Positions 1 through 9,945 of a stretch of 64,000 nt of DNA are shown here, piece after piece. The notes under the pieces were generated by a model. The model worked only from the letters and a program-made list of their open reading frames with translations. It was not told the origin of the DNA and made no database searches. Position 1 is the stretch's first letter; every line of letters begins with the position of its first letter. Source of the DNA: Nocardia farcinica (GTDB taxonomy: Bacteria; Actinomycetota; Actinomycetes; Mycobacteriales; Mycobacteriaceae); the NCBI RefSeq assembly GCF_001182745.1, contig NZ_LN868939.1, positions 682,001-746,000 of the forward strand, in the 5' to 3' direction. Both the position numbers and the translations under genes were made by a program.

Positions 1-1086
1 CGCGACCCCCGCGGCGGCAACGTGCTGACCACGTTGAACCCGGTGATGCAGCAGGTGGCCTACGAGCAGCTGACCGCCAAGGGCTACACCGGTTCGGTGG
101 TGGCCATCGAGCCGAGCACCGGCAAGATCCTCACCATGGTGTCCACGCCCAGCTACGACCCGAACGTGCTGGCCGGCCACGACGCCGCCGAGACCACCGA
201 GGCGCTGGAGGCGCTCAACAGCGATCCGGACAAGCCGATGCTGAACCGGGCGATCTCGCAGACCTACCCGCCGGGCTCGACGTTCAAGGTGGTCGTGACC
301 GCGGCCGCGCTCGCCAACGGGGTCGCCACGCCGGAGGACCAGTTCACCGCCGCGCCGAACATCACCCTGCCCGGCACCGCCACCACGCTGGAGAACTACA
401 ACGGCAGCTCGTGCGGCCCCGGCCCGACCGCGTCGCTGACCGACGCTTTCCGGTTGTCCTGCAACACCGCCTTCGTCGAACTGGGTCAGCGGGTCGGGGC
501 GGCGGCGCTCAAGGACACCGCGGCGGCCTTCGGAGTCGGCCCGCACAACGGAATCCCGATGCCGGTCGCCGAGAGCACGGTCGGGCCGATCCCGGACAAC
601 GCCGCGCTCGGCCAGTCCAGCATCGGTCAGCGCGACGTCGCGCTGACCCCGCTCGACAACGCCGTGATCGCGGCCACCATCGCCAACGGCGGCGTCCGCA
701 TGGAGCCCTACCTGGTGGACCAGCGGCAGGGGCCGGACCTGAGCGAGCTGTCCAAGACCAAGCCGGTCTCGGTCGGCCAGGCCGTCAGCGCGCAGGTGGC
801 CTCTCAGCTCACCGGCATGATGATCGCCTCGGAGGCCAACACCGCGGGCGGCAACCGCGCCGGCTACACGATCGCGTCCAAGACCGGCACCGCCGAGCAC
901 GGCACCGATCCGCGCAACACGCCGCCGCACGCCTGGTACATCGCCTTCGCCCCGGCACAGAACCCGAAGATCGCCATCGCGGTGATCGTGGAGGACGGCG
1001 GCGACCGGGCGTTGGCGGCGACCGGCGGCTCGGTGGCCGCGCCCATCGCCCGAGCCGTGCTGGACGCCGGTCTGCAAGGGGGCTGA
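1..1086 (+). CDS. pbpA: Penicillin-binding protein A, C-terminal part (cut by window edge)
   Basis: Class B peptidoglycan transpeptidase that cross-links peptide stems outside the membrane during growth and division. The frame is open from the first base, so the N-terminal membrane anchor and dimerisation domain lie outside the window. All three catalytic motifs of the penicillin-binding fold are visible in order: STFK with the acylated Ser (about residue 94 of the fragment), SCN (about 154) and KTG (about 296). It is followed after 37 bp by pknA and then pknB, the order known from the mycobacterial cell-shape operon, where this gene is pbpA. The assignment to PBPA rather than another class B PBP rests mainly on this synteny. 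Confidence 0.93.
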   Translation, partial: RDPRGGNVLTTLNPVMQQVAYEQLTAKGYTGSVVAIEPSTGKILTMVSTPSYDPNVLAGHDAAETTEALEALNSDPDKPMLNRAISQTYPPGSTFKVVVTAAALANGVATPEDQFTAAPNITLPGTATTLENYNGSSCGPGPTASLTDAFRLSCNTAFVELGQRVGAAALKDTAAAFGVGPHNGIPMPVAESTVGPIPDNAALGQSSIGQRDVALTPLDNAVIAATIANGGVRMEPYLVDQRQGPDLSELSKTKPVSVGQAVSAQVASQLTGMMIASEANTAGGNRAGYTIASKTGTAEHGTDPRNTPPHAWYIAFAPAQNPKIAIAVIVEDGGDRALAATGGSVAAPIARAVLDAGLQGG

Positions 1087-1123
1087 AGGATTTGAACGTG
1101 CGAGGAGAGGTACGGGGGCCCCG

Positions 1124-2647
1124 ATGCTGACCAACGGTGCGATGATCGCCGACCGCTACCGACTGCAACGCCTGATCGCCACCGGTGGCATGGGCCAGGT
1201 CTGGGAGGCGCTGGACACCCGGCTCAACCGCCGGGTCGCGGTCAAGGTGCTCAAGGCCGAGTTCTCCGCCGACCCGACCTTCCGGCAACGGTTCCGCACC
1301 GAGGCGCAGACCACCGCACAGCTGAACCACTCCGGTATCGCGGGCATCTACGACTACGGCGAGACCTACGACCCGAGCGCCGGGGAGACCTCCTACCTGG
1401 TGATGGAGCTGGTGCAGGGCGAGCCGCTCAACGCGGTGCTCTCCAGGCTCGGCAAGCTCTCCGTCAACCAGGGCCTGGACATGCTCGAGCAGACCGGACG
1501 GGCGCTCGAGGTCGCGCACGCGGCGGGCGTGGTGCACCGCGACGTCAAGCCGGGCAACATCCTGGTGACGCCCACCGGGCAGGTGAAGATCACCGACTTC
1601 GGCATCGCCAAGGCGGTCGACGCCAGTCCGGTCACCAAGACCGGCATGGTGATGGGCACCGCGCAGTACATCGCGCCGGAGCAGGCCGTCGGCGAGGACG
1701 CCACCGCGGCCAGCGACGTCTACTCCCTCGGCGTGGTCGGCTACGAGGCGCTGGCGGGCAAGCGGCCGTTCAGCGGCGACGGCGCGATCACGGTGGCGAT
1801 GAAGCACGTCCGCGAGACGCCGCCGCCGATGCCCGCCGACGTGCCCGCCAACGTGCGGGAACTGATCGAGATCACGATGGGCAAGGATCCGCAGCTGCGC
1901 TACGCCAGCGGCGGCGAGTTCGCCGACGCGGTGGCGGCCGTGCGGGCCGGGCACCGTCCGCCGCCCCCGATCGGCGCGGCCGCGGCCGGGCCGATCGCCG
2001 AGGACGCCACGCACGTGCTGCCGCCCGGCCCCACCGTCGTGCTGCCCGCCGGGCAGGGCGAGGGCCCGACCGTGCGCTACAGCCGTCCCGCCGCGGCCGC
2101 CGTGGGAGCAGGTGCGGCGCCGACGGCCGCCGGCGCGCCCGCGACGATGATGAACGAGCACGGCGGCGCCACCGCCGTGCCACCGCAGGGCGGCAAGAAG
2201 CCCTGGACCACCACGCAGAAGGTGCTGGCCGGGTTGAGCGCGGCCGCGGTGCTGCTGGCCGGCGCGGTGCTGTGGCTGCTGTTCGGCGGCGACACCGATC
2301 CCGAGCCCGACCGTCCGCCGGTCACCACCACCATCGCGCCGCAGCCGCCGCTGCCGCCCACCACGCAACCCACGACCACGCGGTACGTGCCGCCGCCTCC
2401 GCCGCAGACCAGCGAGCCGGAACCGACCACGACGCAACCGCCGACGACGACGCCGGAACCCACCACGGCGGCGCCGACCACCACGCCGGAACCGACCACG
2501 ACGGCCCGGCCGACCCGGACGCAGCGCCCGACGACCAGTCGCACGTTGTTCCCGACGTTCGACTTACCATTTCCGGAGGATTCCGGTGCCCGAGGCCCCT
2601 CGGGCACCGTCAGTGCGCCCACCACTTCTCCGCAAGGACAACAATGA
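1124..2647 (+). CDS. pknA: Serine/threonine protein kinase PknA
   Basis: Membrane Hanks-type kinase controlling cell shape, division and peptidoglycan synthesis. The kinase domain covers about residues 10-270, with glycine loop ATGGMGQV, Lys41 in VAVKVL, HRD with catalytic Asp140, DFG at 158-160, and an activation loop carrying Thr171 and Thr173. One membrane helix follows near residue 367-388. The roughly 120-residue outer tail is almost only Pro and Thr (TTTPEP-type repeats) and has no PASTA domain, as expected for PknA. At 507 aa it is longer than the M. tuberculosis protein (about 430), mostly because of this tail. The stop overlaps the pknB start by 4 bp (ATGA), so the two kinases are probably translationally coupled. 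Confidence 0.96.
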   Translation: MLTNGAMIADRYRLQRLIATGGMGQVWEALDTRLNRRVAVKVLKAEFSADPTFRQRFRTEAQTTAQLNHSGIAGIYDYGETYDPSAGETSYLVMELVQGEPLNAVLSRLGKLSVNQGLDMLEQTGRALEVAHAAGVVHRDVKPGNILVTPTGQVKITDFGIAKAVDASPVTKTGMVMGTAQYIAPEQAVGEDATAASDVYSLGVVGYEALAGKRPFSGDGAITVAMKHVRETPPPMPADVPANVRELIEITMGKDPQLRYASGGEFADAVAAVRAGHRPPPPIGAAAAGPIAEDATHVLPPGPTVVLPAGQGEGPTVRYSRPAAAAVGAGAAPTAAGAPATMMNEHGGATAVPPQGGKKPWTTTQKVLAGLSAAAVLLAGAVLWLLFGGDTDPEPDRPPVTTTIAPQPPLPPTTQPTTTRYVPPPPPQTSEPEPTTTQPPTTTPEPTTAAPTTTPEPTTTARPTRTQRPTTSRTLFPTFDLPFPEDSGARGPSGTVSAPTTSPQGQQ

Positions 2648-4551
2648 CGACCCCGAAGAATCTCTCCGCCCGCTACGAGCTGGGCGAGATCATCGGATTC
2701 GGCGGGATGTCGGAGGTGCACAAGGCCCGCGACCTGCGGCTGAGCCGCGACGTGGCGATCAAGGTGCTGCGCGCCGACCTGGCCCGTGACCCCACGTTCT
2801 ATCTGCGGTTCAAGCGGGAGGCGCAGAACGCGGCCGCGCTGAACCATCCCGCGATCGTGGCCGTCTACGACACCGGCGAAGCCGAGATCGAGGGCGGGCC
2901 CCTGCCCTACATCGTCATGGAGTACGTCGACGGTGAGACGCTGCGCGACATCGTGCGCGGCAAGGGCCCGCTGCCGCCGCGCCGCGCCATGGAGATCATC
3001 GCCGACGTCTGTGCCGCACTGGATTTCAGTCACAAGCACGGCATCGTGCACCGGGACATGAAGCCGGCCAACATCATGATCAACCGGTCCGGCGCGGTGA
3101 AGGTGATGGACTTCGGCATCGCCCGCGCGCTGGCCGACAGCTCCAACCCGATGACGCAGACCGCCGCCGTCATCGGAACGGCCCAGTATCTCTCGCCGGA
3201 GCAGGCGCGCGGGGAGACCGTCGACGCGCGCTCGGACGTGTACTCGGTCGGCTGCGTGCTCTTCGAGATCCTCACCGGCGAGCCGCCGTTCACCGGCGAC
3301 TCCCCCGTCGCGGTGGCGTATCAGCATGTCCGGGAGGATCCGCGGCTGCCCTCGCACGTGCACCACGGTGTGCCGCGCGAACTCGACTCGGTCGTGCTCA
3401 AGGCGATGAGCAAGAACCCGGCCAACCGGTACCAGACCGCGGCCGAGATGCGGGCCGACCTGATCCGGGTGCTCGGCGGCCAGAAGCCGAGCGCGCCGAT
3501 GGTGATGACCGACGAGGACCGCACCACTTTCATGGGCGCCGACGAGCCGGGCCCGCGCACCTACCGCGCCGTCGAACGCGACGACGACACCGCCGAGCAG
3601 GAACCGGCCGAGCCGAACAGCGGCAGGCGCACGGCCTATCTCGCCTTCGGCGCGGCCGCCGTGCTCGCGGTGGCCTTCGCGCTGTTCTGGGTGTTGATCG
3701 GGCCGGGCAGCAAACCGGACCAGGTGGCCGTCCCCGACCTGTCCAACAAATCCGCCCAGCAGGCCCAGGACACGCTGCAGCGGCTCGGCTTCACCGTCGC
3801 CATCCAGCAGAAACCCGACAGCAAGGTGGCCGTCGGCAACGTCATCTCCACCCAGCCGCTCGGCGGCTCGCGGATCGACAAGGGCAGCACGGTCACCGTG
3901 CAGGTGTCCTCCGGACCCGCCCAGGTTCAGGTGCCACGGCTGGACGGGCTGTCGGTGCAGCAGGCCGAGCAGGAACTCAACGCCGTCGGCCTGCGGATGG
4001 ACCCGAACGTGGAGCGTCGCGAGTCCAGTGCCCAGGATCTGGACAAGGTGATCGGCACCGAGCCGGGCGCCGGTGCCCGGGTCGACGTCGACCAGGCCAT
4101 CGTGGTCTGGGTCGGCAAGGGTCCGGAGAAGGTCCGGGTGCCGAGCGTGGTCGGCCAGGACATCAGCGTGGCCCAGCCCAACCTGGTCGACAGCGCCGGC
4201 TTCAAGATCGATATCGAGGAGGTGGCGTCCTCGCGGCCCAAGGGCGAGGTGGTGGCCACCAGCCCCGCGGGCGGCAGCAGCGCCGACCGCGGATCGACGG
4301 TCACCGTGCAGGTGTCGGCAGGCGACGAGATCACGATGCCGACCCTGGTCGGCCTGACCCCGTCGCAGGCGGTGGAGCGGCTGCGCCAGAGCGGCTGGAC
4401 CGGCAACGCCGGCCAGATCAATCAGGCCACCACGGGCACTTTCGAGGCGGGCAGCGTCGGGCGCATCCTGCAGCAGCAGCCGCAGGCGGGCTCGTCGATC
4501 TCCAAGACGGCGACCATCACCATCACCGTCGGCACCCTCGGCCCACCCTGA
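2644..4551 (+). CDS. pknB: Serine/threonine protein kinase PknB with PASTA repeats
   Basis: Essential receptor-type kinase in mycolata that senses peptidoglycan fragments or lipid II and phosphorylates cell-wall proteins, including CwlM, which is also encoded in this window. The kinase domain has GFGGMSEV, Lys40, HRD with Asp138, DFG at 156-158 and activation-loop Thr171 and Thr173, at the same numbers as in M. tuberculosis PknB. One transmembrane helix ([20 protein letters not shown]) is followed by four extracellular PASTA domains. I start at the ATG that overlaps the pknA stop. The frame stays open further upstream, but that part reads through the pknA tail in another frame. The protein is 635 aa, normal for the family. 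Confidence 0.97.
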   Translation: MTTPKNLSARYELGEIIGFGGMSEVHKARDLRLSRDVAIKVLRADLARDPTFYLRFKREAQNAAALNHPAIVAVYDTGEAEIEGGPLPYIVMEYVDGETLRDIVRGKGPLPPRRAMEIIADVCAALDFSHKHGIVHRDMKPANIMINRSGAVKVMDFGIARALADSSNPMTQTAAVIGTAQYLSPEQARGETVDARSDVYSVGCVLFEILTGEPPFTGDSPVAVAYQHVREDPRLPSHVHHGVPRELDSVVLKAMSKNPANRYQTAAEMRADLIRVLGGQKPSAPMVMTDEDRTTFMGADEPGPRTYRAVERDDDTAEQEPAEPNSGRRTAYLAFGAAAVLAVAFALFWVLIGPGSKPDQVAVPDLSNKSAQQAQDTLQRLGFTVAIQQKPDSKVAVGNVISTQPLGGSRIDKGSTVTVQVSSGPAQVQVPRLDGLSVQQAEQELNAVGLRMDPNVERRESSAQDLDKVIGTEPGAGARVDVDQAIVVWVGKGPEKVRVPSVVGQDISVAQPNLVDSAGFKIDIEEVASSRPKGEVVATSPAGGSSADRGSTVTVQVSAGDEITMPTLVGLTPSQAVERLRQSGWTGNAGQINQATTGTFEAGSVGRILQQQPQAGSSISKTATITITVGTLGPP

Positions 4552-4644
4552 TCGATCGTTACCGGAACGACGCGGCCACCCGGTGTCCCCGGCATGAGAA
4601 TGGGCAGTGCTCCACCCGAACCGACCAGGACGAGGAGGCAGCTC

Positions 4645-5064
4645 ATGACCACAGCCAGGGACATCATGAAGCCCGGCGCGCAGTGGATTTCCAAGCAGGA
4701 CACCGTCGAACGGGCCGCGCAGCTGATGGCCGATCTCGGCGTCGGCTCGCTGGTCGTCGCCGACGAGAACGAGCGGATGTGCGGCATCGTCACCGACCGC
4801 GACATCGTGGTGAAGTGCGTGGCGCACGGCGCGAATCCGGCGACCACGCCGGCGGCCGAACTGTGCGAGGCGACGCCGCGGTGGGTCGCGGCCGACGCCG
4901 ACGTCGAGGAAGTGCTCGACGCGATGGAGAACCACCGCGTCAAGCGCATGCCGGTCATCGAGAACAAGCGCCTCGTCGGCATGATCAGCGAGGCCGACCT
5001 GGCCCGGCATCTCGACGACAATCAGCTCAGCGAGTTCGTCACCGCCGTCTACGGCAGGCCCTGA
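4645..5064 (+). CDS. CBS-domain protein similar to hypoxic response protein 1
   Basis: Small cytosolic protein of 139 aa made of two CBS motifs (about residues 8-60 and 72-130), a module that usually binds adenine nucleotides. The N-terminus MTTARDIMKPG and the segments GIVTDRDIVVK and HRVKRMPVIENKRLVGMISEADLARHL follow the pattern of M. tuberculosis Hrp1. I chose the ATG at 4645 because GAGGAGG lies just upstream; an in-frame ATG 51 bp earlier has no such site. There is no enzymatic domain, so a sensor or binding role is inferred. It follows pknB after 93 bp and may be transcribed alone. Confidence 0.85.
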   Translation: MTTARDIMKPGAQWISKQDTVERAAQLMADLGVGSLVVADENERMCGIVTDRDIVVKCVAHGANPATTPAAELCEATPRWVAADADVEEVLDAMENHRVKRMPVIENKRLVGMISEADLARHLDDNQLSEFVTAVYGRP

Positions 5065-5068
5065 CGCC

Positions 5069-6190
5069 TCAGCTCAGGTCGAGGTGGCGATTCATCGCCG
5101 TCGCCGCCTCGGCCAGCTCGGGCAGTTCCACCACGTCCACGCCGTGCTCGCGCAGCTTCTCCACGCCGACGCAGTTCACCACGAAGGTCGACGGCTCGCG
5201 CCAGGCGATGACCACGCGCGGGATGCCCGCGGCCAGGATGCGGTCGGTGCACGGCGGCCGTCCGGCCGTGGCCCGCTGTGAGCACGGCTCCAGCGTGCTG
5301 TAGATGGTCGCCCGGGACAGACGCGGATCCCGTGGGTCCAGCTTGTTCAGCGCGGCTTCCTCGGCGTGCACCTTCGGGTCGTTCTCCCGCGAGTATCCGG
5401 TGGCGATCTCGGCGCCGTCGGCGACGATCACCGCGCCCACCGAGAACGCGGTCGGACTCGGCGGGCTGGCGTGGGCGAGTTCGATCGCGCGGCGCAGGAA
5501 GCGGCGGTCCCGCTCGACCGCGGACTCCGGACGCAGCAGATAGCGCAGCACCGCCATGTCGCCCACCCGGGACACCTCCGCCAGGGTCAGCCGCCGGTCC
5601 GGGAAATCGGCCGGGTCGACGAACCGCGGCGCGCCCGCCGCGCCGACCAGGAGCGGCGCCACCGCCAGCTGCAATTCGTCGGCCAGGTCGGCGGCCAGGA
5701 ACGCGGTGTGCACGCGGGTGCCGCCCTCGACCATGAGCCGCTCGACACCGCGGGCGCCGAGGTCGTCGAGCAGCGCGCCGAGATCGATCGTCTCCCCCAG
5801 CACCACGACCTCGGCCAGACCGGTCAGTGTGTCACCGAGCGCGGCGGCGCCGGCCGCGGTGGTGTAGACGAGTTTCGCGCCGCCCTGGTGCCACACCCGC
5901 AGCCCGGCGTCCAGCCGTCCGGTCGCGGTGACGGTGACTTTCAGCGGATGTTCGGGCTTGCCGGCCGCGACCCGGGCGGCGCGACGCGCCTGGTCGGCGA
6001 CGAGCAGGCGCGGGTCGTCGCGTCGCAGGGTCTGCGCGCCGACCAGGATCGCGTCGGATTCGGCACGCACCCGGTCGACCCGGTCGAAATCGGCGGCATC
6101 GGACAGCCGCAGGCGCTCGGGGCCGACGTCATCGAGGTGGCCGTCCAGGCTCATGGCCGCGGACAGCAGGACGTAGGGCCGCCCGCTCAC
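5069..6190 (-). CDS. RibD-like reductase fused to a C-terminal cytidine-deaminase-type domain
   Basis: Bifunctional protein of 373 aa. Residues 1 to about 225 form a RibD_C/dihydrofolate-reductase-like domain ([39 protein letters not shown]). Residues from about 230 form a zinc deaminase domain with HAEEAAL and an EPC to PPC cysteine pair inside a GRPPC context like that of riboflavin-type deaminases. In classical RibD the deaminase comes first, so the order here is reversed. The substrate cannot be read from sequence; pyrimidine or pterin chemistry in riboflavin- or folate-like metabolism is plausible. I use the GTG start because it overlaps the pabA stop by 4 bp and keeps the conserved first strand. 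The convergent CBS gene ends 4 bp away. Confidence 0.88.
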   Translation of the reverse strand: MSGRPYVLLSAAMSLDGHLDDVGPERLRLSDAADFDRVDRVRAESDAILVGAQTLRRDDPRLLVADQARRAARVAAGKPEHPLKVTVTATGRLDAGLRVWHQGGAKLVYTTAAGAAALGDTLTGLAEVVVLGETIDLGALLDDLGARGVERLMVEGGTRVHTAFLAADLADELQLAVAPLLVGAAGAPRFVDPADFPDRRLTLAEVSRVGDMAVLRYLLRPESAVERDRRFLRRAIELAHASPPSPTAFSVGAVIVADGAEIATGYSRENDPKVHAEEAALNKLDPRDPRLSRATIYSTLEPCSQRATAGRPPCTDRILAAGIPRVVIAWREPSTFVVNCVGVEKLREHGVDVVELPELAEAATAMNRHLDLS

Positions 6191-6831
6191 TGCGGCACCA
6201 GCGCGGCGACCTCCGACTCGAGCATCTCGACCAGGCCCTCCGGCGGACGCGAACCGCACACCCCGAGCCAGTTCGCCAGCATCCGGTGCCCGCCCTGGGT
6301 GAGCACCGACTCCGGATGGAACTGCACGCCGTGGATCGGCAGCTCGCGGTGCCGCATGGCCATGACGATGCCGGATTCGGTGCGGCCGAGCACCTCGATC
6401 TCCGCGGGCAGGGTGTCTTCGAGCACGGTCAGCGAGTGGTAGCGGGTCGCGGTGAACGGATCGGGCAGGCCGGCCAGGACACCCGCCCCGGCGTGGAACA
6501 CCGAGCTGGTCTTGCCGTGCAGCAGTTCGGGAGCGCGGGTGACCGTGGCGCCGAACGCCTCGCCGATGGCCTGGTGGCCCAGGCACACGCCGAGCAGCGG
6601 GGTCGCCGTCCGCGCACAGGCACGCACCAGATCGATGCTGGCGCCCGCGCGATCCGGGGTGCCGGGGCCGGGGCTGATCAGGATGCCGTCGAAATCGGCG
6701 GCCACGGCGTCCGGGTCGGCGAGGTGCTGATCGTCGTTGCGCCAGACGACCGCGTCGGTGCCGAGCTGGCCCAGGTACTGCACCAGGTTGAACACGAAGC
6801 TGTCGTAGTTGTCGACGACCAGAACACGCAT
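6187..6831 (-). CDS. pabA: Aminodeoxychorismate/anthranilate synthase glutamine amidotransferase component
   Basis: Class I glutamine amidotransferase of 214 aa that supplies ammonia to chorismate-using synthases for p-aminobenzoate (folate) or anthranilate (tryptophan). The triad is visible: Cys83 in GVCLGHQ, His172 and Glu174 in FHPES. The oxyanion motif SPGPGTP lies at 53-59, and the N-terminus [18 protein letters not shown] is typical. The orthologous position in M. tuberculosis is called trpG or pabA. No PabB or TrpE gene is adjacent, so the partner is encoded elsewhere. The downstream reductase-deaminase overlaps by 4 bp, so the two form an operon. Confidence 0.93.
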   Translation of the reverse strand: MRVLVVDNYDSFVFNLVQYLGQLGTDAVVWRNDDQHLADPDAVAADFDGILISPGPGTPDRAGASIDLVRACARTATPLLGVCLGHQAIGEAFGATVTRAPELLHGKTSSVFHAGAGVLAGLPDPFTATRYHSLTVLEDTLPAEIEVLGRTESGIVMAMRHRELPIHGVQFHPESVLTQGGHRMLANWLGVCGSRPPEGLVEMLESEVAALVPQ

Positions 6832-6978
6832 GGTTCGAGATTACGTGCCGGTTCAGCCGACTGCCGCATCGATTATCGGGTGGGATCACTGGGTGGGATA
6901 GCCTGGACACACACCGGAGGGCGTCGGCAGCCCCGCCCGGGCTTCCGGTGCCACTTGCACGCCGATAACGAGGACGTC

Positions 6979-7242
6979 ATGCCCAAGTCGAAGGTCCGTA
7001 AGAAGACCGACTATACGATCAACCCTGCCAGCCGCACCCCGGTCAAGGTGAAGGCGGGGCCGTCGCCGGTCTGGTATGTCGCGATCATGCTCGGCTTCAT
7101 GCTCGCCGGGCTGCTCTGGCTGCTGGTGTACTACCTGGCGGCCGAACAGATCAGCTGGATGAACGACCTCAACGCCTGGAACTTCCTGATCGGCTTCGGG
7201 CTGATGGTCGTCGGGTTGATCATGACGATGCGGTGGCGCTGA
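6979..7242 (+). CDS. crgA: Cell division protein CrgA
   Basis: Small membrane protein of 87 aa that in mycobacteria and Streptomyces sits in the divisome, contacting FtsZ, FtsQ and PBPs and regulating septum formation. The start MPKSKVRKK, two transmembrane helices (about 31-52 and 65-83) and the short loop between them match the family in length and layout. It is divergent from pabA with 147 bp between the starts. Its place beside pabA and near pknA/pknB is the conserved one. I see no strong ribosome site, but the ATG matches the family start. Confidence 0.95.
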   Translation: MPKSKVRKKTDYTINPASRTPVKVKAGPSPVWYVAIMLGFMLAGLLWLLVYYLAAEQISWMNDLNAWNFLIGFGLMVVGLIMTMRWR

Positions 7243-7295
7243 CCGGCGCTGACGTGCGCGGCAGCGGGATTACATGCGTGTCATTCATGCACACC

Positions 7296-7316
7296 TGTGG
7301 ATGACCCTGTGGACAA
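7296..7316. promoter_or_regulatory. Two DnaA-box-like sites upstream of the PH-like gene
   Basis: TGTGGATGA at 7296-7304 and TGTGGACAA at 7308-7316, the latter a perfect reverse complement of the actinobacterial DnaA box TTGTCCACA. They lie between crgA and the next gene, about 17 kb from oriC. A role in titrating DnaA or in transcription control is inferred only. Confidence 0.5.
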
Positions 7317-7344
7317 CTCGAGGACCGATTGGGGAGAGCGTCGC

Positions 7345-7806
7345 GTGAATCCGGAACCCTCCGCCTCGCCGTCGCTGTCCTGGGCCACTCCCGCGCCCGC
7401 CCTCGTCGCCGTCGGGCTCGGTGGCGCGGTGCTCGCGGTCGCCGCGTTCTTCGCCGGTGATGCCCCGAGCCGGTTGCTGGTCGGCCTCGCCGCGGCGGGC
7501 CTGCTCGGCCTCGCGGTGCTCGGAGCACGGCAGCGCCCCCGGCTCGAGGTCCGTCCCGGCTCACCTCCGGTGCTGGTCGTGCGCACTTTCCTGGGGCCGA
7601 CCGAGTACCGGCCCGAGCAGATCATCCGAGCCAGGATCGTCTCCTACCGCCGGTTGGGCCGACGCAGCCCCATGCTCGAGATCGACGTCCGCCACCACGA
7701 CGGCGAGCGGCTGCTCATCTTCGGCCGCTGGGATCTCGGCACGAATCCGGAGGACGTGTTCGACGCGCTGGTCGTCCACCGGCTGGCGTTCCTCCCGAAG
7801 GACTGA
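7345..7806 (+). CDS. PH-domain-like membrane protein (Rv0010c type)
   Basis: Protein of 153 aa with two adjacent hydrophobic helices (about 12-35 and 40-56). A beta-rich cytosolic domain follows, beginning at RPRLEVRPG and containing VVRTFLGPTEYRPEQI, in the style of the bacterial PH-like domains found in small actinobacterial membrane proteins. M. tuberculosis has a comparable gene (Rv0010c) beside crgA. Function is unknown; membrane association is clear. I start at the GTG preceded by GGGGAGAG (7331-7338); an in-frame GTG 48 bp upstream would run through the DnaA-box-like sites and has no ribosome site. Confidence 0.85.
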   Translation: MNPEPSASPSLSWATPAPALVAVGLGGAVLAVAAFFAGDAPSRLLVGLAAAGLLGLAVLGARQRPRLEVRPGSPPVLVVRTFLGPTEYRPEQIIRARIVSYRRLGRRSPMLEIDVRHHDGERLLIFGRWDLGTNPEDVFDALVVHRLAFLPKD

Positions 7807-7858
7807 CCAGGGCGTTCGCCGGGCTTAAGCGTCCCCCGAATGCCCACCGCGATCGAAG

Positions 7859-7878
7859 TTGTCCACAGGTTGTCCACC
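7859..7878. promoter_or_regulatory. DnaA-box doublet
   Basis: TTGTCCACA at 7859-7867 (perfect) and TTGTCCACC at 7870-7878 (one mismatch) stand 11 bp apart in the same orientation, in the short gap between two convergent genes. A location between gene ends makes a promoter role unlikely, and DnaA binding or titration is more plausible. Confidence 0.55.
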
Positions 7879-7901
7879 GTTCGCGGGTCACTTCCCGCGT
7901 G

Positions 7902-7915
7902 GTTTCACGTGAAGC
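7902..7915. promoter_or_regulatory. parS-like site
   Basis: GTTTCACGTGAAGC differs by one base from the ParB-binding palindrome GTTTCACGTGAAAC. It lies just after the DnaA-box doublet and before the rhomboid gene end, in noncoding DNA. ParB binding is inferred. Confidence 0.6.
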
Positions 7916-7926
7916 AATCCCCGGAT

Positions 7927-8799
7927 TCACAGCATCGCCGCCGCGACGGCGATCGCCGCGACCGACGCCACGCCCACCGCGGCGATGGCGGCCCAGCCGA
8001 CCGTGCGGGCGGTCTCCGATGTCCGCACGCCCAGCCACTCCGGTAGGAACAGCACGCCCAGCGTCGCCAGGGTGCCCGCGAGGAGCCCGCCGAGATGCAC
8101 CCACAGCGAGATCCCCGGCAGCGACAGGCTGAGGAAGACGTTGATCCCGATGACCACCAGGATCTGCGTCGGATTCAGCCGCAGCCGGAAGATCACCACC
8201 GCGATCGCGCCGAACATCCCGTACACCGCGCCGGAGGCGCCCGCACCGATCGTGTTCGCGGGTTCCAGCAGCATGCCGCCCGCCGACCCGCCGAGCAGCG
8301 CCACCAGGTAGACCGCCAGCAGCCGCCACCGGCCGAGCACCGGCTCCAACTGGATGCCGATGATGTAGAGGGCGAACATGTTGAGCGCCAGGTGCAGCGG
8401 CCCCCAGTGCAGGAAGCCCGACCCGATCACCCGGAGCCATTCACCGTCGGCGACGTAGGCCGGGATCAAGGCCAGCCGGAAGAACAGCGGGGACTGGAAG
8501 TTGTCGACGATGCTGCGCGCCTGCACCGCGGTGATGGCGAAGAACACCAGGTTCACCGCGATCAGGCCGTAGGTCACCAGCGGCGTGGCCGATCGGGCCA
8601 CCGGGGCACCCGCGACGGTGCGCACCGGGCGGACACCGGCGCTACCCTCCCGGACACAGTCGACGCAGTGCTGCCCCACGGCGGCGGGCCGCAGGCATTC
8701 CGGACAGGCGGGCCGCCCGCACCGGGTGCACGCCAGGCCGGTCGCGCGGTCGCGGTGGCGGACACAGGTGGGCGGTCGGTCGTTCATCACCTTCGCCAT
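7927..8799 (-). CDS. Rhomboid family intramembrane serine protease with N-terminal zinc-ribbon-like segment
   Basis: Polytopic membrane protease of 290 aa that would cut substrates within or next to the bilayer. Visible catalytic features are Ser189 in GAGASG, His235 in WVHLGG and the conserved HLALN (Asn140) of the oxyanion region. About six membrane helices follow residue 70. The first 50 residues hold paired Cys/His (CVRHRD, CTRCGRPACPEC, CVDC), a B-box or zinc-ribbon-like cytosolic head that is frequent in actinobacterial rhomboids. M. tuberculosis has ppiA at this position, so the locus differs. The ATG at 8799 is taken as start, with another ATG 12 bp downstream; neither has a strong ribosome site. 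Confidence 0.93.
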   Translation of the reverse strand: MAKVMNDRPPTCVRHRDRATGLACTRCGRPACPECLRPAAVGQHCVDCVREGSAGVRPVRTVAGAPVARSATPLVTYGLIAVNLVFFAITAVQARSIVDNFQSPLFFRLALIPAYVADGEWLRVIGSGFLHWGPLHLALNMFALYIIGIQLEPVLGRWRLLAVYLVALLGGSAGGMLLEPANTIGAGASGAVYGMFGAIAVVIFRLRLNPTQILVVIGINVFLSLSLPGISLWVHLGGLLAGTLATLGVLFLPEWLGVRTSETARTVGWAAIAAVGVASVAAIAVAAAML

Positions 8800-8874
8800 G
8801 CTATCCAGCCCGGTCGGGGATGCCGGTTACCAGCGGTTACTGCATGATTTCCCCGGCTGTGCGAGAGTGGTCGA

Positions 8875-9081
8875 ATGACCTTGGGGCGTCTGCACGTATC
8901 CGCACGTTCTCGTAACCGGCTCATCGCCGCGACCCTCCTCGGCCTGGCGGGCGGGGCGGCCTGGCTCATCCGCAGCAAGCGGCCGTTGCCGCCGGAGCCC
9001 GCGCCGGAGCCGCCGCGCATCGGCTACTCCCGCAACGGCTCCGCGCCGACCCCGCACGCGGGGGCCGACGCGAAGCGCTGA
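8875..9081 (+). CDS. Small hypothetical protein with one hydrophobic helix
   Basis: Open frame of 68 aa, divergent from the rhomboid gene and convergent with the ABC permease. It starts with basic residues, has one hydrophobic stretch (LIAATLLGLAGGAAWLI) and ends in a Pro-rich tail (PLPPEPAPEPP). It fits the 288-bp gap well and could be a small membrane protein. I recognise no family. Codon third positions are GC-rich, but the frame is short and could be chance. Confidence 0.4.
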   Translation: MTLGRLHVSARSRNRLIAATLLGLAGGAAWLIRSKRPLPPEPAPEPPRIGYSRNGSAPTPHAGADAKR

Positions 9082-9087
9082 GCGGGC

Positions 9088-9945
9088 TCAGCGGCTCACG
9101 GCGCGCTTGTACTGCCGCAACGCCAGCGGGACGAACACCACCAGGATCACCACCACCCAGATCAGGGTCGTGGCGATCGGGTGACGCATCGACCAGGCGT
9201 CGGATTGCGGTCCGAGCGCGCCGGTGTTGCCGAACAGCTCGCGGGTGGCGAGCGTGAGCGCCGAGACGGGGTTCCACTCGGCGAACACCCGCAGCACCGT
9301 CGGCAGCTCCTCGATCGGCACGAACGTGTTGGCCAGGAACGTCAGCGGGAACATCACCATGAAGCTGGCGTTGTTGAACACCTCCGGCGACCGGACCAGC
9401 AGGCCGACCACGGCCATGATCCAGGACACCGCGTAGGCGAACAGCAGCAACAGCACATAGGCCAGCACCGCGTCGAGGAACGAACCCCGGATGCGCCAGC
9501 CGACCAACAGGCCGGTCACCGACATCACCACCAGGCTGACGAGGTTGATCACCACATCGCTGACCGTGCGCCCGACCAGCACCGCCGAGGGCGCCATCGG
9601 CAGCGAACGGAACCGATCGATGATGCCCTTCTGCATGTCCTCGGCCAGGCTCGCGCCGGTGAACGAGGAGCCGAACACCACGGTCTGCGCGAAGATGCCC
9701 GCGATCAGGAATTCGCGGTAGCCGCCCTCCAGGCCCGGGACCTCGATCGCCGTGCCGAAGACGTAGGCGAACAACAGCACGAACATGATCGGCGACAGCG
9801 TCGAGAAGATCAGCACGTCCGGAACGCGCTTGATCTTGATGACGTTGCGTTTGGTGACCGTGATGGTGTCGGAGACGACCATGCCCAGCCTGCTGCCCAG
9901 GCCCGGGTCCGCCGGAGTGTCGAAGGTGGTGGTGCCCGCGGTCAT
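9088..9945 (-). CDS. ABC transporter permease, DrrB-like (ABC-2 type)
   Basis: Membrane subunit of 285 aa of an ABC-2 exporter. Six hydrophobic segments are visible, beginning at VLIFSTLSPIMFVLLFAYVFG, with the family region ASLAEDMQKGIIDRFRSLPMAPSAVLVGR between helices 2 and 3. DrrB-type permeases export drugs or lipids such as phthiocerol esters in mycobacteria; the substrate here is unknown. The start overlaps the stop of the ATPase gene by 4 bp (ATGA), which fixes the start and shows coupling. A frame open further upstream is only the shadow of the ATPase gene. Confidence 0.93.
   Translation of the reverse strand: MTAGTTTFDTPADPGLGSRLGMVVSDTITVTKRNVIKIKRVPDVLIFSTLSPIMFVLLFAYVFGTAIEVPGLEGGYREFLIAGIFAQTVVFGSSFTGASLAEDMQKGIIDRFRSLPMAPSAVLVGRTVSDVVINLVSLVVMSVTGLLVGWRIRGSFLDAVLAYVLLLLFAYAVSWIMAVVGLLVRSPEVFNNASFMVMFPLTFLANTFVPIEELPTVLRVFAEWNPVSALTLATRELFGNTGALGPQSDAWSMRHPIATTLIWVVVILVVFVPLALRQYKRAVSR

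Noticed and set aside
2077..5010. A 977-codon open frame on the minus strand across pknA and pknB
   Set aside because: It is the antisense shadow of two clear kinase genes in GC-rich DNA, with no family motifs and a repetitive Arg/Asp/His composition.
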